From positions 3,472,001 through 3,536,000 of the forward strand of contig NZ_CP026377.1 of assembly GCF_002953195.1 (NCBI RefSeq): 64,000 bases of DNA. Reading direction: 5' to 3'. The stretch comes from Mixta gaviniae (GTDB lineage Bacteria > Pseudomonadota > Gammaproteobacteria > Enterobacterales > Enterobacteriaceae). The notes below the pieces were generated by a model. The model ran no database searches. It was given only the letters and a program-made list of their open reading frames with translations, and was not told where the DNA came from. The number at the start of each line of letters is the position of its first letter. The stretch's first letter is position 1. The position numbers and the translations under genes were made by a program. Below, piece after piece: positions 1-7,091 of this stretch.

Positions 1-1049
1 CTTTCGGCGCGGGTCTGCTGAACTTTATTCCGCTGTTGATGTTCGCCCTGCTGGCGCCGCTCGCGTCCTGGCTGGGAAACCGCTTTGGGCTGGAGAAGAC
101 ATTGTGGAGCGCGGTCTGGCTGATTGTTATCGGCTCTGTACTGCGCATTACCGGCAGCGCTGAGGCGCTCTGGTTAGGCACCCTGACCCTAAGCGCCGGT
201 ATCGCCGCGGCCAATGTACTGCTGCCGCCGCTGATTAAGCGCGACTTTACCGACCATACGGTGAAATATATCGGTCTCTACGCTTCGACGATGGCGATCA
301 CCGCCAGCCTGGCTTCCGGCACCGCCGTGCCGCTGGCGCAGGCGTCCCGTCTCGGCTGGTCGCTGTCGCTGGGCATCTGGCTGCTGCCGGCGCTGGTCGC
401 GCTGGTTGTCTGGCTGCCGTTGCTCAACCGGGCGCGTGCCGCTCATGCTGCGCGCCGCAGCACGCCACCGACGCCGCTGCGTTCGCCATGGGGCTCGCTG
501 CTTGGCTGGCAGGTCTCGCTCTTTATGGCGCTGCAGTCGATGGTGTTTTACACCCTGATCGCCTGGTTTACGCCCTATGCGCAGGCGAGCGGCTTCAGCC
601 AGCAGAGCGCCGGCTGGCTGCTGTTTCTGTATCAGGTGATTGCCGTGGCGGCCAACCTTAGCTGCATGGTGGCGCTGAAAAAGCTGCACGATCAGCGCGC
701 TATCGGTCTGGCAGCGTCGCTGGCGATTTTTATCGGCCTCGCCGGATTACTGCTGATGCCGCAGCTGGCGGCGCTCTGGCTGATTATCGCCGGGCTGGGC
801 GCCGGCGCCTCAATGGTGACCTGCCTGTCGCTCTTCAGCCTGCGCGCAGGCGATCACCAGCAGGCTGCGCAGCTCTCCGGCATGGCGCAGTGCGTCGGCT
901 ACGGCCTGGCCGCGCTGGGGCCGCTGGCGTTCGGCCTCATCCATGAGCGCTTCGCCAGCTGGCACGCCGCGCTGGCGGCCCTGCTCTGCATGAGCCTGCT
1001 GCAAATCATCATTGCGCCGCTGGCGGGCAGGAAAAAACAGATCGGCTAA
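1..1049 (+). CDS. MFS transporter, CynX/NimT family (5' end cut by window)
   Basis: This is an inner-membrane transporter of the major facilitator superfamily, closest in feel to the CynX/NimT group (cyanate and 2-nitroimidazole transport proteins). The frame is open from base 3 with no start codon before the window edge, so about 40-50 N-terminal residues are missing compared with the usual ~385-400. About ten hydrophobic segments are visible, and a basic loop (HAARRS) near residue 150 fits the central cytoplasmic loop. It ends with TAA at 1047-1049, just before a GC hairpin. The substrate cannot be read from sequence, and the CynX name reflects family, not proven function. Confidence 0.8.
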   Translation, partial: FGAGLLNFIPLLMFALLAPLASWLGNRFGLEKTLWSAVWLIVIGSVLRITGSAEALWLGTLTLSAGIAAANVLLPPLIKRDFTDHTVKYIGLYASTMAITASLASGTAVPLAQASRLGWSLSLGIWLLPALVALVVWLPLLNRARAAHAARRSTPPTPLRSPWGSLLGWQVSLFMALQSMVFYTLIAWFTPYAQASGFSQQSAGWLLFLYQVIAVAANLSCMVALKKLHDQRAIGLAASLAIFIGLAGLLLMPQLAALWLIIAGLGAGASMVTCLSLFSLRAGDHQQAAQLSGMAQCVGYGLAALGPLAFGLIHERFASWHAALAALLCMSLLQIIIAPLAGRKKQIG

Positions 1050-1056
1050 ATGAATG

Positions 1057-1076
1057 CGCCTGCCCTCAGGCAGGCG
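1057..1076 (+). terminator. GC hairpin after the CynX-type gene
   Basis: A perfect 7-bp inverted repeat (GCCTGCC/GGCAGGC) with a 4-base loop, extended by one more pair, lies 8 bases after the stop codon. The run of T that defines an intrinsic terminator comes only ~20 bases later, so termination is plausible but not certain. Confidence 0.5.
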
Positions 1077-1154
1077 TCGCTCTCTCCCCCGCCACTTTTT
1101 CTTCACTCGCCTGTTTTACTTTTTCCGCAAATCGACGATAGTAGCGCCGTTGTT

Positions 1155-1173
1155 ACTAATAATTATCATTATC
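1155..1173 (+). promoter_or_regulatory. Fur box upstream of the periplasmic binding protein gene
   Basis: Nineteen bases match the classical Fur consensus at 15 positions; the right half ATCATTATC is perfect. The box ends 20 bases before the chosen start codon, so Fur bound to iron would block transcription or initiation. This indicates iron-repressed expression. Confidence 0.8.
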
Positions 1174-1193
1174 AATACCAACGGATGCAGAAA

Positions 1194-2309
1194 ATGAAAA
1201 AATGGTTATTTGCGCTGGGGCTTATCGCGTTCTGGAGTCAGGCTCAGGCGAAAATTCTGACCGACGTCACCGGGCGCCAGGTCGAGGTCAGTAATGAAGC
1301 GAAACGCATCATTCTGGGTGAAGGACGGCAGATTTACTTACTGGCGGCGTTCGATACCGATGCGCCGTTTCAGCGCGTGGTAGGCTGGCGCGACGATTTT
1401 CATAAGGCCGATCTGGACAGTTACCGCGCCTATGAAAAACGCTATCCGCAGATCGCCGCGTTGCCGACATTCGGCGGCATTAAAAACGGCACCTTCGACG
1501 TAGAGCAGGCGCTGACGCTGAAGCCCGATCTGGTGCTGATGAATCTGGAATCAAAGGCCGCTACCGATGAGGGCAAACTGATCGAAAAGCTGCAGGCGGT
1601 CGGGGTGCCGGTGGTGTTTATCGATTTTCGTGAAAAGCCGTTTGAGAATGCGGAAAAAAGCATTCGCATTATGGGCGAGCTGCTGAACAAGCCGCAGCGG
1701 GCGGAGGAGATCATCACATTCCGTCGCCAGCAGATTGAACTTGTTACCTCACGGCTGCAGCATTTCCACGGCAAGCGACCGGGCGTGATGATCGATCGCG
1801 CCGGCGGCTACAGCGATGAATGCTGCATGTCATTCGGCAATGAAAACTTCGGGCAGATGGTGGAGATGGCCGGAGGTCGCAATATTGCGAAAAACCTGAT
1901 CCCCGGCACCTTCGGCACGCTTAATCCGGAACAGATCATCAGCAGCAATCCCGATATGGTGGTAGTGACCGGCGCCAACTGGAAAAACTACAATACCGTC
2001 GGGAAATGGGTCGGCGTCGGTCCCGGCGCGGATCTCGCTGAGGCGCGGCAACGTCTGCAGGCGCTGATGACGCGCGACGCCTTTAAAACCCTGCCGGTAG
2101 TGCGCGCGGGGAACGTTCACGCTATCTGGCACCAGTTCTATGATAGCCCCTATCAGTTTGTCGCTATTCAGGTGCTGGCAAAGTGGCTTCACCCGGAGCT
2201 GTTTGCCGATCTCGATCCCGAAGCGACCTTCCGCGCTTTTCATCAGCGCTTTCTGCCGCTGCCCTACGAGCCGGGCTACTGGGTCAGCCTGACGCCGCCG
2301 GCGCGCTGA
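1194..2309 (+). CDS. Periplasmic substrate-binding protein, iron-siderophore type
   Basis: This is a secreted binding protein of the FecB/BtuF (TroA-like) fold that normally delivers ferric siderophore, haem or cobalamin to an ABC importer. The chosen start (371 aa) gives a textbook signal peptide, MKKWLFALGLIAF then cleavage after AQA. An in-frame ATG nine bases earlier is possible, and the far upstream start at 1050 is rejected because it would translate through the promoter. Family features are the FDVEQALTLKPDLVLM strand-helix and a later NPDMVVV strand. A strong Fur box precedes it. No permease or ATPase gene adjoins it, so its partner must lie elsewhere. The ligand is unknown. Confidence 0.82.
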   Translation: MKKWLFALGLIAFWSQAQAKILTDVTGRQVEVSNEAKRIILGEGRQIYLLAAFDTDAPFQRVVGWRDDFHKADLDSYRAYEKRYPQIAALPTFGGIKNGTFDVEQALTLKPDLVLMNLESKAATDEGKLIEKLQAVGVPVVFIDFREKPFENAEKSIRIMGELLNKPQRAEEIITFRRQQIELVTSRLQHFHGKRPGVMIDRAGGYSDECCMSFGNENFGQMVEMAGGRNIAKNLIPGTFGTLNPEQIISSNPDMVVVTGANWKNYNTVGKWVGVGPGADLAEARQRLQALMTRDAFKTLPVVRAGNVHAIWHQFYDSPYQFVAIQVLAKWLHPELFADLDPEATFRAFHQRFLPLPYEPGYWVSLTPPAR

Positions 2310-2456
2310 TCTGAGTCCGCCTGCGCCGGGGCGGCGCTTTTCTGCCGTCCCGGTATCACGCAAAACGGCTGCCCTTGCCTGCCGATACGCGCCAGCCTGG
2401 CTCGCGCCGCTTCACCGCCGGGCGCTGAAGCGGCTATACTGTTCAGCGCATCCGAA

Positions 2457-2520
2457 CCGGGGACGACCCCGGCTTCTTCTCTGTCACGTCCGGGACGGCC
2501 CGGCTCTTAACATAAGGAGA
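2457..2520 (+). promoter_or_regulatory. Guanidine-II (mini-ykkC) riboswitch
   Basis: Two adjacent GC hairpins each carry the diagnostic ACGR tetraloop. The first has a 6-bp stem (2457-2462 with 2467-2472) and loop ACGA at 2463-2466. The second has a 5-bp stem (2490-2494 with 2499-2503) and loop ACGG at 2495-2498. The AAGGAG ribosome-binding site follows at 2514-2519, seven bases before the gdx start. In this riboswitch class guanidinium binds between the two loops and frees the ribosome-binding site. The placement ahead of a Gdx-type gene is exactly as expected. Confidence 0.93.
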
Positions 2521-2526
2521 GCCAGC

Positions 2527-2841
2527 ATGGCCTGGATCTTGTTAACCGTTGCAGGTTTATTCGAAGTCGTCTGGTCGTTCGCCATGAAACAGTCTCAGGG
2601 CTTTACCCGCCTCGGCCCTTCGGTTATTACAATTGCGGCGATGATCGTAAGCTTCGCCCTGCTGGCGGTCTCAATGAGATCGCTGCCGCTCGGCACCGCC
2701 TATACCCTCTGGACCGGCATCGGCGCCGTCGGCGCGTTTATCGCCGGGCTGCTGTTTCTTGGCGAGCCGGCAACGCCGATGCGGATCGCCGCCGCCGTGC
2801 TGATCGTCTCCGGGCTGGTGCTGATGAAGCTCGCGTCCTGA
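2527..2841 (+). CDS. gdx: Guanidinium exporter Gdx (SugE-type SMR protein)
   Basis: A four-helix small multidrug resistance protein of 104 residues that works as an antiparallel dimer to expel guanidinium in exchange for protons. The conserved membrane glutamate is in the first helix (GLFEVVW, Glu13). The SugE signature region (SLPLGTAYTLWTGIGAVG) separates it from the EmrE/Qac drug-export branch. The start follows AAGGAG by seven bases and lies directly under a guanidine-II riboswitch, which supports the guanidinium role independently. The neighbour downstream is a second SMR gene of the other branch. Confidence 0.93.
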   Translation: MAWILLTVAGLFEVVWSFAMKQSQGFTRLGPSVITIAAMIVSFALLAVSMRSLPLGTAYTLWTGIGAVGAFIAGLLFLGEPATPMRIAAAVLIVSGLVLMKLAS

Positions 2842-2860
2842 TCCCGGTTCAGAAAACCGC

Positions 2861-2890
2861 CGGGCGGCATTAAACCAATGATGCTGCCCG
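2861..2890. other. Stem-loop between the two SMR genes
   Basis: A 10-bp stem (2861-2870 with 2881-2890, one G-U pair) closes a 10-base loop 19 bases after the gdx stop. There is no T run, so it could stabilise the gdx mRNA end, attenuate read-through to the second SMR gene, or be a relic of a repeat element. Confidence 0.5.
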
Positions 2891-2983
2891 CGCATGTCGA
2901 CATTGCCCTGCCCGCGCGCGTTGCGCATAATCCCCGCCCTGACTCCTCATGCTCCCGGCATTTATTCAAAGGTAACCGCGTTT

Positions 2984-3325
2984 ATGTCTCCCCTTCTCGC
3001 CTGGTCTTCGCTGGCCGGCGCCATCGTCTGCGAAATTATCGGCACCGTCTATTTAGGCAAATCGGTTCACTTCACGCGCCTGGTTCCCTGCCTGCTCTGC
3101 GTGCTGTTTTACGCCGCATCGGTCTATCTGCTGGCGCAGTCGCTGCGGGTCGTGCCGCTGGCGCTGGCCTACGCCTCATGGGGCGGCCTCGGTATCGTCT
3201 TCACCACCGTGGCAAGCATTCTGATTTTCAAACAGCGTCCTGATACACCCGCGCTGATTGGCATCACGCTTATTGTGATCGGCGTGGTGATCGTCAACGG
3301 CTTTTCCAAGATGTCGGTGCATTAA
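2984..3325 (+). CDS. EmrE-like small multidrug resistance efflux protein
   Basis: A second SMR protein, 113 residues from the chosen ATG, with four membrane helices. The essential glutamate is in helix 1 (AIVCEIIGT, Glu17). The C-terminal part (KQRPD then ALIGITLIVIGVVIVNGFS) resembles EmrE more than Gdx, so it probably exports quaternary ammonium or other lipophilic cations by proton antiport. An upstream in-frame ATG at 2894 is rejected because it adds a non-hydrophobic, proline-rich tail that the family lacks. AAAGG lies 11 bases before the start. Co-transcription with gdx under the guanidine switch is possible but unproven. Confidence 0.8.
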   Translation: MSPLLAWSSLAGAIVCEIIGTVYLGKSVHFTRLVPCLLCVLFYAASVYLLAQSLRVVPLALAYASWGGLGIVFTTVASILIFKQRPDTPALIGITLIVIGVVIVNGFSKMSVH

Positions 3326-3383
3326 GCGGCGGGATGTAGCGCGTGGCGGCGCGATGAGATGAAAAGATCGGGTGCGGCAGGCA

Positions 3384-3430
3384 TAAAAAAAAACCGGCAG
3401 AATGCTGTAGCGTTACAGTCATTCTGCCGG
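3384..3430 (-). terminator. Strong intrinsic terminator
   Basis: On the minus strand an 11-bp stem (CCGGCAGAATG at 3394-3404 with CATTCTGCCGG at 3420-3430) continues through one bulge into five more pairs. It is followed by nine consecutive T (the A run at 3385-3393). It sits ten bases after the stop of the small gene at 3440-3751. Confidence 0.93.
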
Positions 3431-3439
3431 TCTGTTTAC

Positions 3440-3751
3440 TCAGTCATGGTCCTCACGATCGTCACTGCGGGTTCGTCTGAACCCAAAGCGGTTCTGAGGC
3501 ATTCTGACCGTTTTGCTGTCAGTGCTGTTGACGTCTTGCAGACGGTGCCCTGTCACTGACTGCGGAATGTGTCGGAATGCTTTTCTGGCCTGCCAGTAAG
3601 ACATGATTTTTTCTTCATCCGTCTCGGCTTCGGCAAGCTGCTGTAATCGCTCCAGAACAGAGTGATTATTTAAAGCACCCCGGTTGTCCAGAATTGACAA
3701 TACCGCTTCGCCCAGGGCCACATGCATATTTTTTAAGTCGTCTTTATCCAA
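3440..3751 (-). CDS. Small protein resembling the YmgB/AriR family
   Basis: A 103-residue, soluble, mostly helical protein. Residues about 13-60 (LGEAVLSILDNRGALNN and onward) have the spacing of the YmgB/AriR/YcgZ group, small helical proteins that influence biofilm and acid resistance in E. coli. The C-terminal third is arginine- and aspartate-rich and looks disordered. AGGAGA precedes the start by about nine bases, and a strong terminator follows the stop, so it is a genuine single-gene unit. A second gene of similar type lies 240 bases upstream on the same strand. The family call is inference from pattern only. Confidence 0.6.
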   Translation of the reverse strand: MDKDDLKNMHVALGEAVLSILDNRGALNNHSVLERLQQLAEAETDEEKIMSYWQARKAFRHIPQSVTGHRLQDVNSTDSKTVRMPQNRFGFRRTRSDDREDHD

Positions 3752-3990
3752 TTTCTCTCCTGTGCTGATGTTAACGAAAACTGGCTTCGGCAGAGGGACA
3801 TCGCTTCATTTACGGAAGGCGACACCACACTCTGTGGAATAACCAGGCGTTTTTCAGGCGGCGACTGTTCCGCCAGGCAACAGCGACGCCGAAATCAGGA
3901 GAGGTTTACTGCAGAGAAACATAATGTGAAAATTATTTTGCGATATAACAGCAGACGGCAGCGAACCGCGGTCTGCTTAATAAAAGTGGT

Positions 3991-4242
3991 TTATTCGCGG
4001 CCCAGCGCTAACGCCAGCAGGCCGTGATAATGCTTTTCCATTTCCGTCCCCGTGGCGCCATCCAGTTTCGCCAGCAGCTTTGAGCAGATCGCTTTACGAT
4101 TCACCGATTGACCGGCGCGTAAAATCTCTTCCACAATTTGACCCAGCGTCTCTTGCTGCGTCGGAAGCGAGCAATCTGCCATCGTGCAGGACTGTGCAAG
4201 CGAATGCCCAGTCTCAGGTGTCCATCGTTGCTGCTGCATCAT
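3991..4242 (-). CDS. YmgB/AriR-type biofilm/stress connector protein
   Basis: An 83-residue protein whose segment from residue 31 (ETLGQIVEEILRAGQSVNRK, then I-C-S-K-L-L) follows the YmgB/AriR pattern: LGx(I/V)V, a glycine, VN-K, I, and a closing helix. In E. coli such proteins are two-component connectors induced by cold, blue light and acid. GAGG lies six bases before the first of two tandem ATG codons, which fixes the start. An 18-bp perfect palindrome lies ~66 bases upstream, close to a plausible -35 region, so the gene probably answers to a dedicated regulator. Confidence 0.68.
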   Translation of the reverse strand: MMQQQRWTPETGHSLAQSCTMADCSLPTQQETLGQIVEEILRAGQSVNRKAICSKLLAKLDGATGTEMEKHYHGLLALALGRE

Positions 4243-4307
4243 CGGCGCCCTCGTGGTCAGATTAAAAAACAGCCTAACGGTCTGATGGCTAAACTATACA
4301 AAAACGT

Positions 4308-4325
4308 AAAACCTGTACAGGTTTT
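4308..4325. promoter_or_regulatory. 18-bp perfect palindrome, candidate operator
   Basis: AAAACCTGT followed directly by its reverse complement is an uninterrupted palindrome centred at 4316/4317. A TATAGT hexamer on the minus strand lies about 17 bases downstream, so the palindrome overlaps the likely -35 of the YmgB/AriR-type gene. Short GTAC-centred palindromes are typical protein operators. It is eight bases too short for a lux box. Confidence 0.5.
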
Positions 4326-4436
4326 TTTGATCATTTCGTTAATTTTGTATCGGTTTTGGCTCATCAGGCGCTTCCGCCCCGCCGGTTATCTCTACCGTTA
4401 GCGCTTTTGCCGCCCTTTTAAGCACACGCCGGCGAT

Positions 4437-4461
4437 AAAAAAGGCCGGTTTTACCGGCCTT
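4437..4461 (-). terminator. Intrinsic terminator of the CstA-family gene
   Basis: A 9-bp perfect stem (AAGGCCGGT with ACCGGCCTT, 4441-4449 and 4453-4461) with a 3-base loop is followed on the minus strand by a run of six T. It lies 15 bases after the stop. Confidence 0.92.
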
Positions 4462-4476
4462 CATGCAACGTCATGT

Positions 4477-6276
4477 TCAGGAAAGCACCTCGACCGGCGC
4501 CGCCTGCGATCTTGTGCGCCACAGCAGGATCCAACGCTGAAGAGAGGCGATCATAATGATCAACCCCAGCGTTACCATAATGATCGAGATGGTGCCGTTG
4601 AACAGGTTGTAGCCTTTTGCCGCAGCGTTGAAGTAGACATTTTTCACCATCCACCAGGCGGCATAGTTAACCGTGACATAGAGATAGGCCAGCGGGATCA
4701 GGCAGGTCAGCATATAGCGGCGCTTCTGCGCCATGCGTAAAATGATGGTAGCGCCGATCATCAGACCAATCGACGCCATCAGTTGGTTGGAGACGCCGAA
4801 AAGTGCCCAAACGGAGTTGATATCGCCGGAGTTCAGTAAATATCCCCACAGCAAACAGGCGACGACACTGCAACCAACCGCGCCGGGCATCCAGTTGGTG
4901 CGCTTCAGCGGCGCCCAGATATCGCCCAGGAAATCCTGCAGCAGATAACGCGCCACGCGGGTGCCGGAATCGACGGCGGTGAGGATAAATACCGCTTCAA
5001 ACATCACCACAAACTGGAAAAAGTAAGAGGCCAGGTGGCTAAACCAGGGGATGCGGGTAAAGATATCCGCCATGCCGACCGCCAGCGTTACCGCGCCACC
5101 GGTGCGCCCGTAAAGATCGAGGCCGATCGCGTCGCTGAGCTGCGGCAGATGCACCACGTTCATGCCTAATCCGGCAAATACCTCCGGCGTCGAGTTAATG
5201 GCGAAATAGTCCGCCGGATGCAGCGCAGTGGCGGCGATCAGCGCCATCACCCCCACCATGCACTCCGCCAGCATGGCGCCGAAGGCGACCGGCAGAATAT
5301 CGTTCCACTTATCGATCTGCTTCGGCGTGGTGCCAGAGCCGATAAAGGCGTGAAAGCCGGAGATGGCGCCGCAGGCGATGGTGATCGAGATAAAGGGCCA
5401 GACCGGCCCGGCCAGCACCGGGCCGTTGCCATGGATAAACTGCGTCACCGCCGGAAACTGGATTTCCGGGTTGATAAACACCACGCCGACCACCAGCGCG
5501 CCGAATACGCCGATTTTCATAAAGCTGGAGAGATAGCCGCGCGGCGTCAGCAGCATCCAGACCGGCAGCGCGGTGGCGAAAAAGGCGTAGAAAGGCAGCA
5601 GCAGGCTGACGGTTGACGCCTTAAGGCTGAGCCAGGCGCCGAACGCGGAATCCTGAATGGCGGGGCCGGCGATCACGCAGCCGAAAATCACCAGAATGCC
5701 GACCCAGGTCGCGCCGCGCATGCTGCCGGTGACGCGCTCCCACAGCCCAACGCCGATCGCCACCGGAATGGTCATAAAGACCGCGAAGGTACCCCATGGG
5801 TTGCGCTCCAGCGCATGCACCACCACCATCGACAGGCCCGCCATGGTGATGGTGATGATAAACAGCATCGCCAGCCCGGTACACCAGCCGGCGACCGGTC
5901 CCAGCTCCGATTTCGCCACTTCCGAAAGCGATTTCCCCTGATGCTTCATCGAGGCGAACAGCACCACGGTATCATGCACCGCACCGCCGATAACGCAGCC
6001 GATCAGCAACCAGAGAAAGCTGGGCAGATAGCCATACTGCGCCGCCAGCACCGGCCCCACCAGCGGTCCGGCGGCGGCGATGGCGGCGAAATGGCTGCCG
6101 AAGTTCACCCATTTTTTCGTTGGTACGTAATCTTTGCCATCTTCCAGCTGATGCGACGGCGTCACCTCGCTGTCATCGGCATTCAGCACTTTACGGACGA
6201 AAAAGACGCCGTAAAAGCGATAGCAGATAGCGAGGATACACAGCGTCGCGATAACAAACGTCAATGCGTGTGACAT
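4477..6276 (-). CDS. CstA-family peptide/pyruvate transporter, short form
   Basis: A 599-residue polytopic inner-membrane protein of the carbon-starvation CstA family, which imports pyruvate or peptides with protons. The conserved N-terminal region is clear (KKWVNFGSHFAAIAAAGPLVGPVLA from residue ~54, and IGGAVHDTVVLF). A later family loop reads SGFHAFIGSGTTPKQI. It is about 100 residues shorter than E. coli CstA (701) and BtsT (716), so it belongs to a shorter branch. The usual YbdD/YjiX small partner is absent: a terminator follows at once. A BtsS/BtsR pair, which controls such a transporter in E. coli, lies 22 kb away. Substrate is inferred. Confidence 0.85.
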   Translation of the reverse strand: MSHALTFVIATLCILAICYRFYGVFFVRKVLNADDSEVTPSHQLEDGKDYVPTKKWVNFGSHFAAIAAAGPLVGPVLAAQYGYLPSFLWLLIGCVIGGAVHDTVVLFASMKHQGKSLSEVAKSELGPVAGWCTGLAMLFIITITMAGLSMVVVHALERNPWGTFAVFMTIPVAIGVGLWERVTGSMRGATWVGILVIFGCVIAGPAIQDSAFGAWLSLKASTVSLLLPFYAFFATALPVWMLLTPRGYLSSFMKIGVFGALVVGVVFINPEIQFPAVTQFIHGNGPVLAGPVWPFISITIACGAISGFHAFIGSGTTPKQIDKWNDILPVAFGAMLAECMVGVMALIAATALHPADYFAINSTPEVFAGLGMNVVHLPQLSDAIGLDLYGRTGGAVTLAVGMADIFTRIPWFSHLASYFFQFVVMFEAVFILTAVDSGTRVARYLLQDFLGDIWAPLKRTNWMPGAVGCSVVACLLWGYLLNSGDINSVWALFGVSNQLMASIGLMIGATIILRMAQKRRYMLTCLIPLAYLYVTVNYAAWWMVKNVYFNAAAKGYNLFNGTISIIMVTLGLIIMIASLQRWILLWRTRSQAAPVEVLS

Positions 6277-6505
6277 AGCCCACTCCAGAGATAAAAAAGG
6301 TCGGGGCTATCCTGTCACGCCGCGCGCCTGCAGGCGGCGGCAAAGCGCGTCAGCGGCGCTATGGCGCGCCGGGCGGTCGGAAAACGGTGCTAAGCGGCGG
6401 GTAATCAACTTCCGGCGCGGGGCCAGGGGGCGGGTGCGATATGCCGGGGGCCGGCCGCGCGCCGCCCGTTCCTGACAGAAACGAACGCGAGCGGCAACGG
6501 ATCGG

Positions 6506-6610
6506 TTAGTGCGTAAACAGGTTAAAAGTACTGCTGTAGTAGCTCACCATCCAGCCCACATAGACCAGCCATACCAGCAGCACGCCGGTGATACCCATTT
6601 TCAATGACAT
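6506..6610 (-). CDS. Predicted 34-residue single-pass membrane peptide
   Basis: This reading frame is only 34 codons. It starts MSLKMG, then has one hydrophobic stretch (ITGVLLVWLVYVGWMV) and a short aromatic tail (SYYSSTFNLFTH). GGAGA lies about seven bases before the ATG. The basic residue before the helix and the tail after it suggest an inner-membrane peptide. It is the first frame upstream of the CstA-type gene on the same strand, 229 bases away, so it could modulate that transporter as small membrane proteins often do. I do not recognise a named family, and function is unknown. Confidence 0.6.
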   Translation of the reverse strand: MSLKMGITGVLLVWLVYVGWMVSYYSSTFNLFTH

Positions 6611-7091
6611 GACGACTCTCCATTATTGCCCAGGCTCGCGCCTCTTCTTCGCCATAACTTGCCAGAGTGCGAAATGTCTGAACTTGCGCTGGATCAATCA
6701 AGCCGGGTTTATGTGAAAAATGTAGAGATGATGTGGATCATGATTTATTTTTTTGGCGCTTTTGCTTTTTTAAACCTATTTGCCGCCGCGCTAAACATTC
6801 AGAAATTCGCTATTCTGCAGCCCGCTCAGGCGCGCTAATTTCCTGTTTTCCCCGGATTGGCTGGCGCGTCGCCCGTGAGGCAGATCAAATTTTAATCCTT
6901 TTATGTCAGTTATTTAACCGGTTCAGCACCGCAATATTATTTCAAACATGATAATGATAATTATTGTGATAACATCCAGCATGTTTCAGAAAGTTTAGCG
7001 TTATGTTGCCGTAATTTAACCAGCAAAAAAATTCAGGTTTTCGCCAGGCTTATCCATACCGGAGCAGACACACTGATGAGAGGGGCTAATT
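6611..7091. other. AT-rich divergent intergenic region
   Basis: This 481-base stretch separates the leftward membrane-peptide/CstA genes from the rightward FixJ-like regulator. It contains a near-consensus Fur box at 6950-6968 and low-GC DNA suited to promoters of both units. A 70-codon frame at 6626-6838 runs through it but lacks a convincing ribosome-binding site and family resemblance. Confidence 0.6.
6950..6968 (+). promoter_or_regulatory. Fur box upstream of the FixJ-like regulator
   Basis: The left twelve bases match the Fur consensus perfectly (GATAATGATAAT) and 16 of 19 match overall. It lies 124 bases before the regulator start, so iron-dependent control of this two-component gene is likely. 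Control of the divergent unit is also possible. Confidence 0.72.

Noticed and set aside
1050..1193. N-terminal extension of the binding protein from the ATG at 1050
   Set aside because: It would run through a hairpin and a Fur box and bury the signal peptide.
2894..2983. N-terminal extension of the EmrE-like protein
   Set aside because: Thirty polar, proline-rich residues ahead of helix 1 are unknown in the SMR family.
4308..4325. lux box for quorum-sensing LuxR/EsaR
   Set aside because: The half-sites ACCTGT/ACAGGT match, but the total is eight bases shorter than a 20-bp lux box.
6626..6838. Forward 70-codon frame with a hydrophobic middle
   Set aside because: No ribosome-binding site at a usable ATG, lies in a regulatory AT-rich gap, and hydrophobicity is expected from T-rich DNA. 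Kept only as a remote small-protein possibility.
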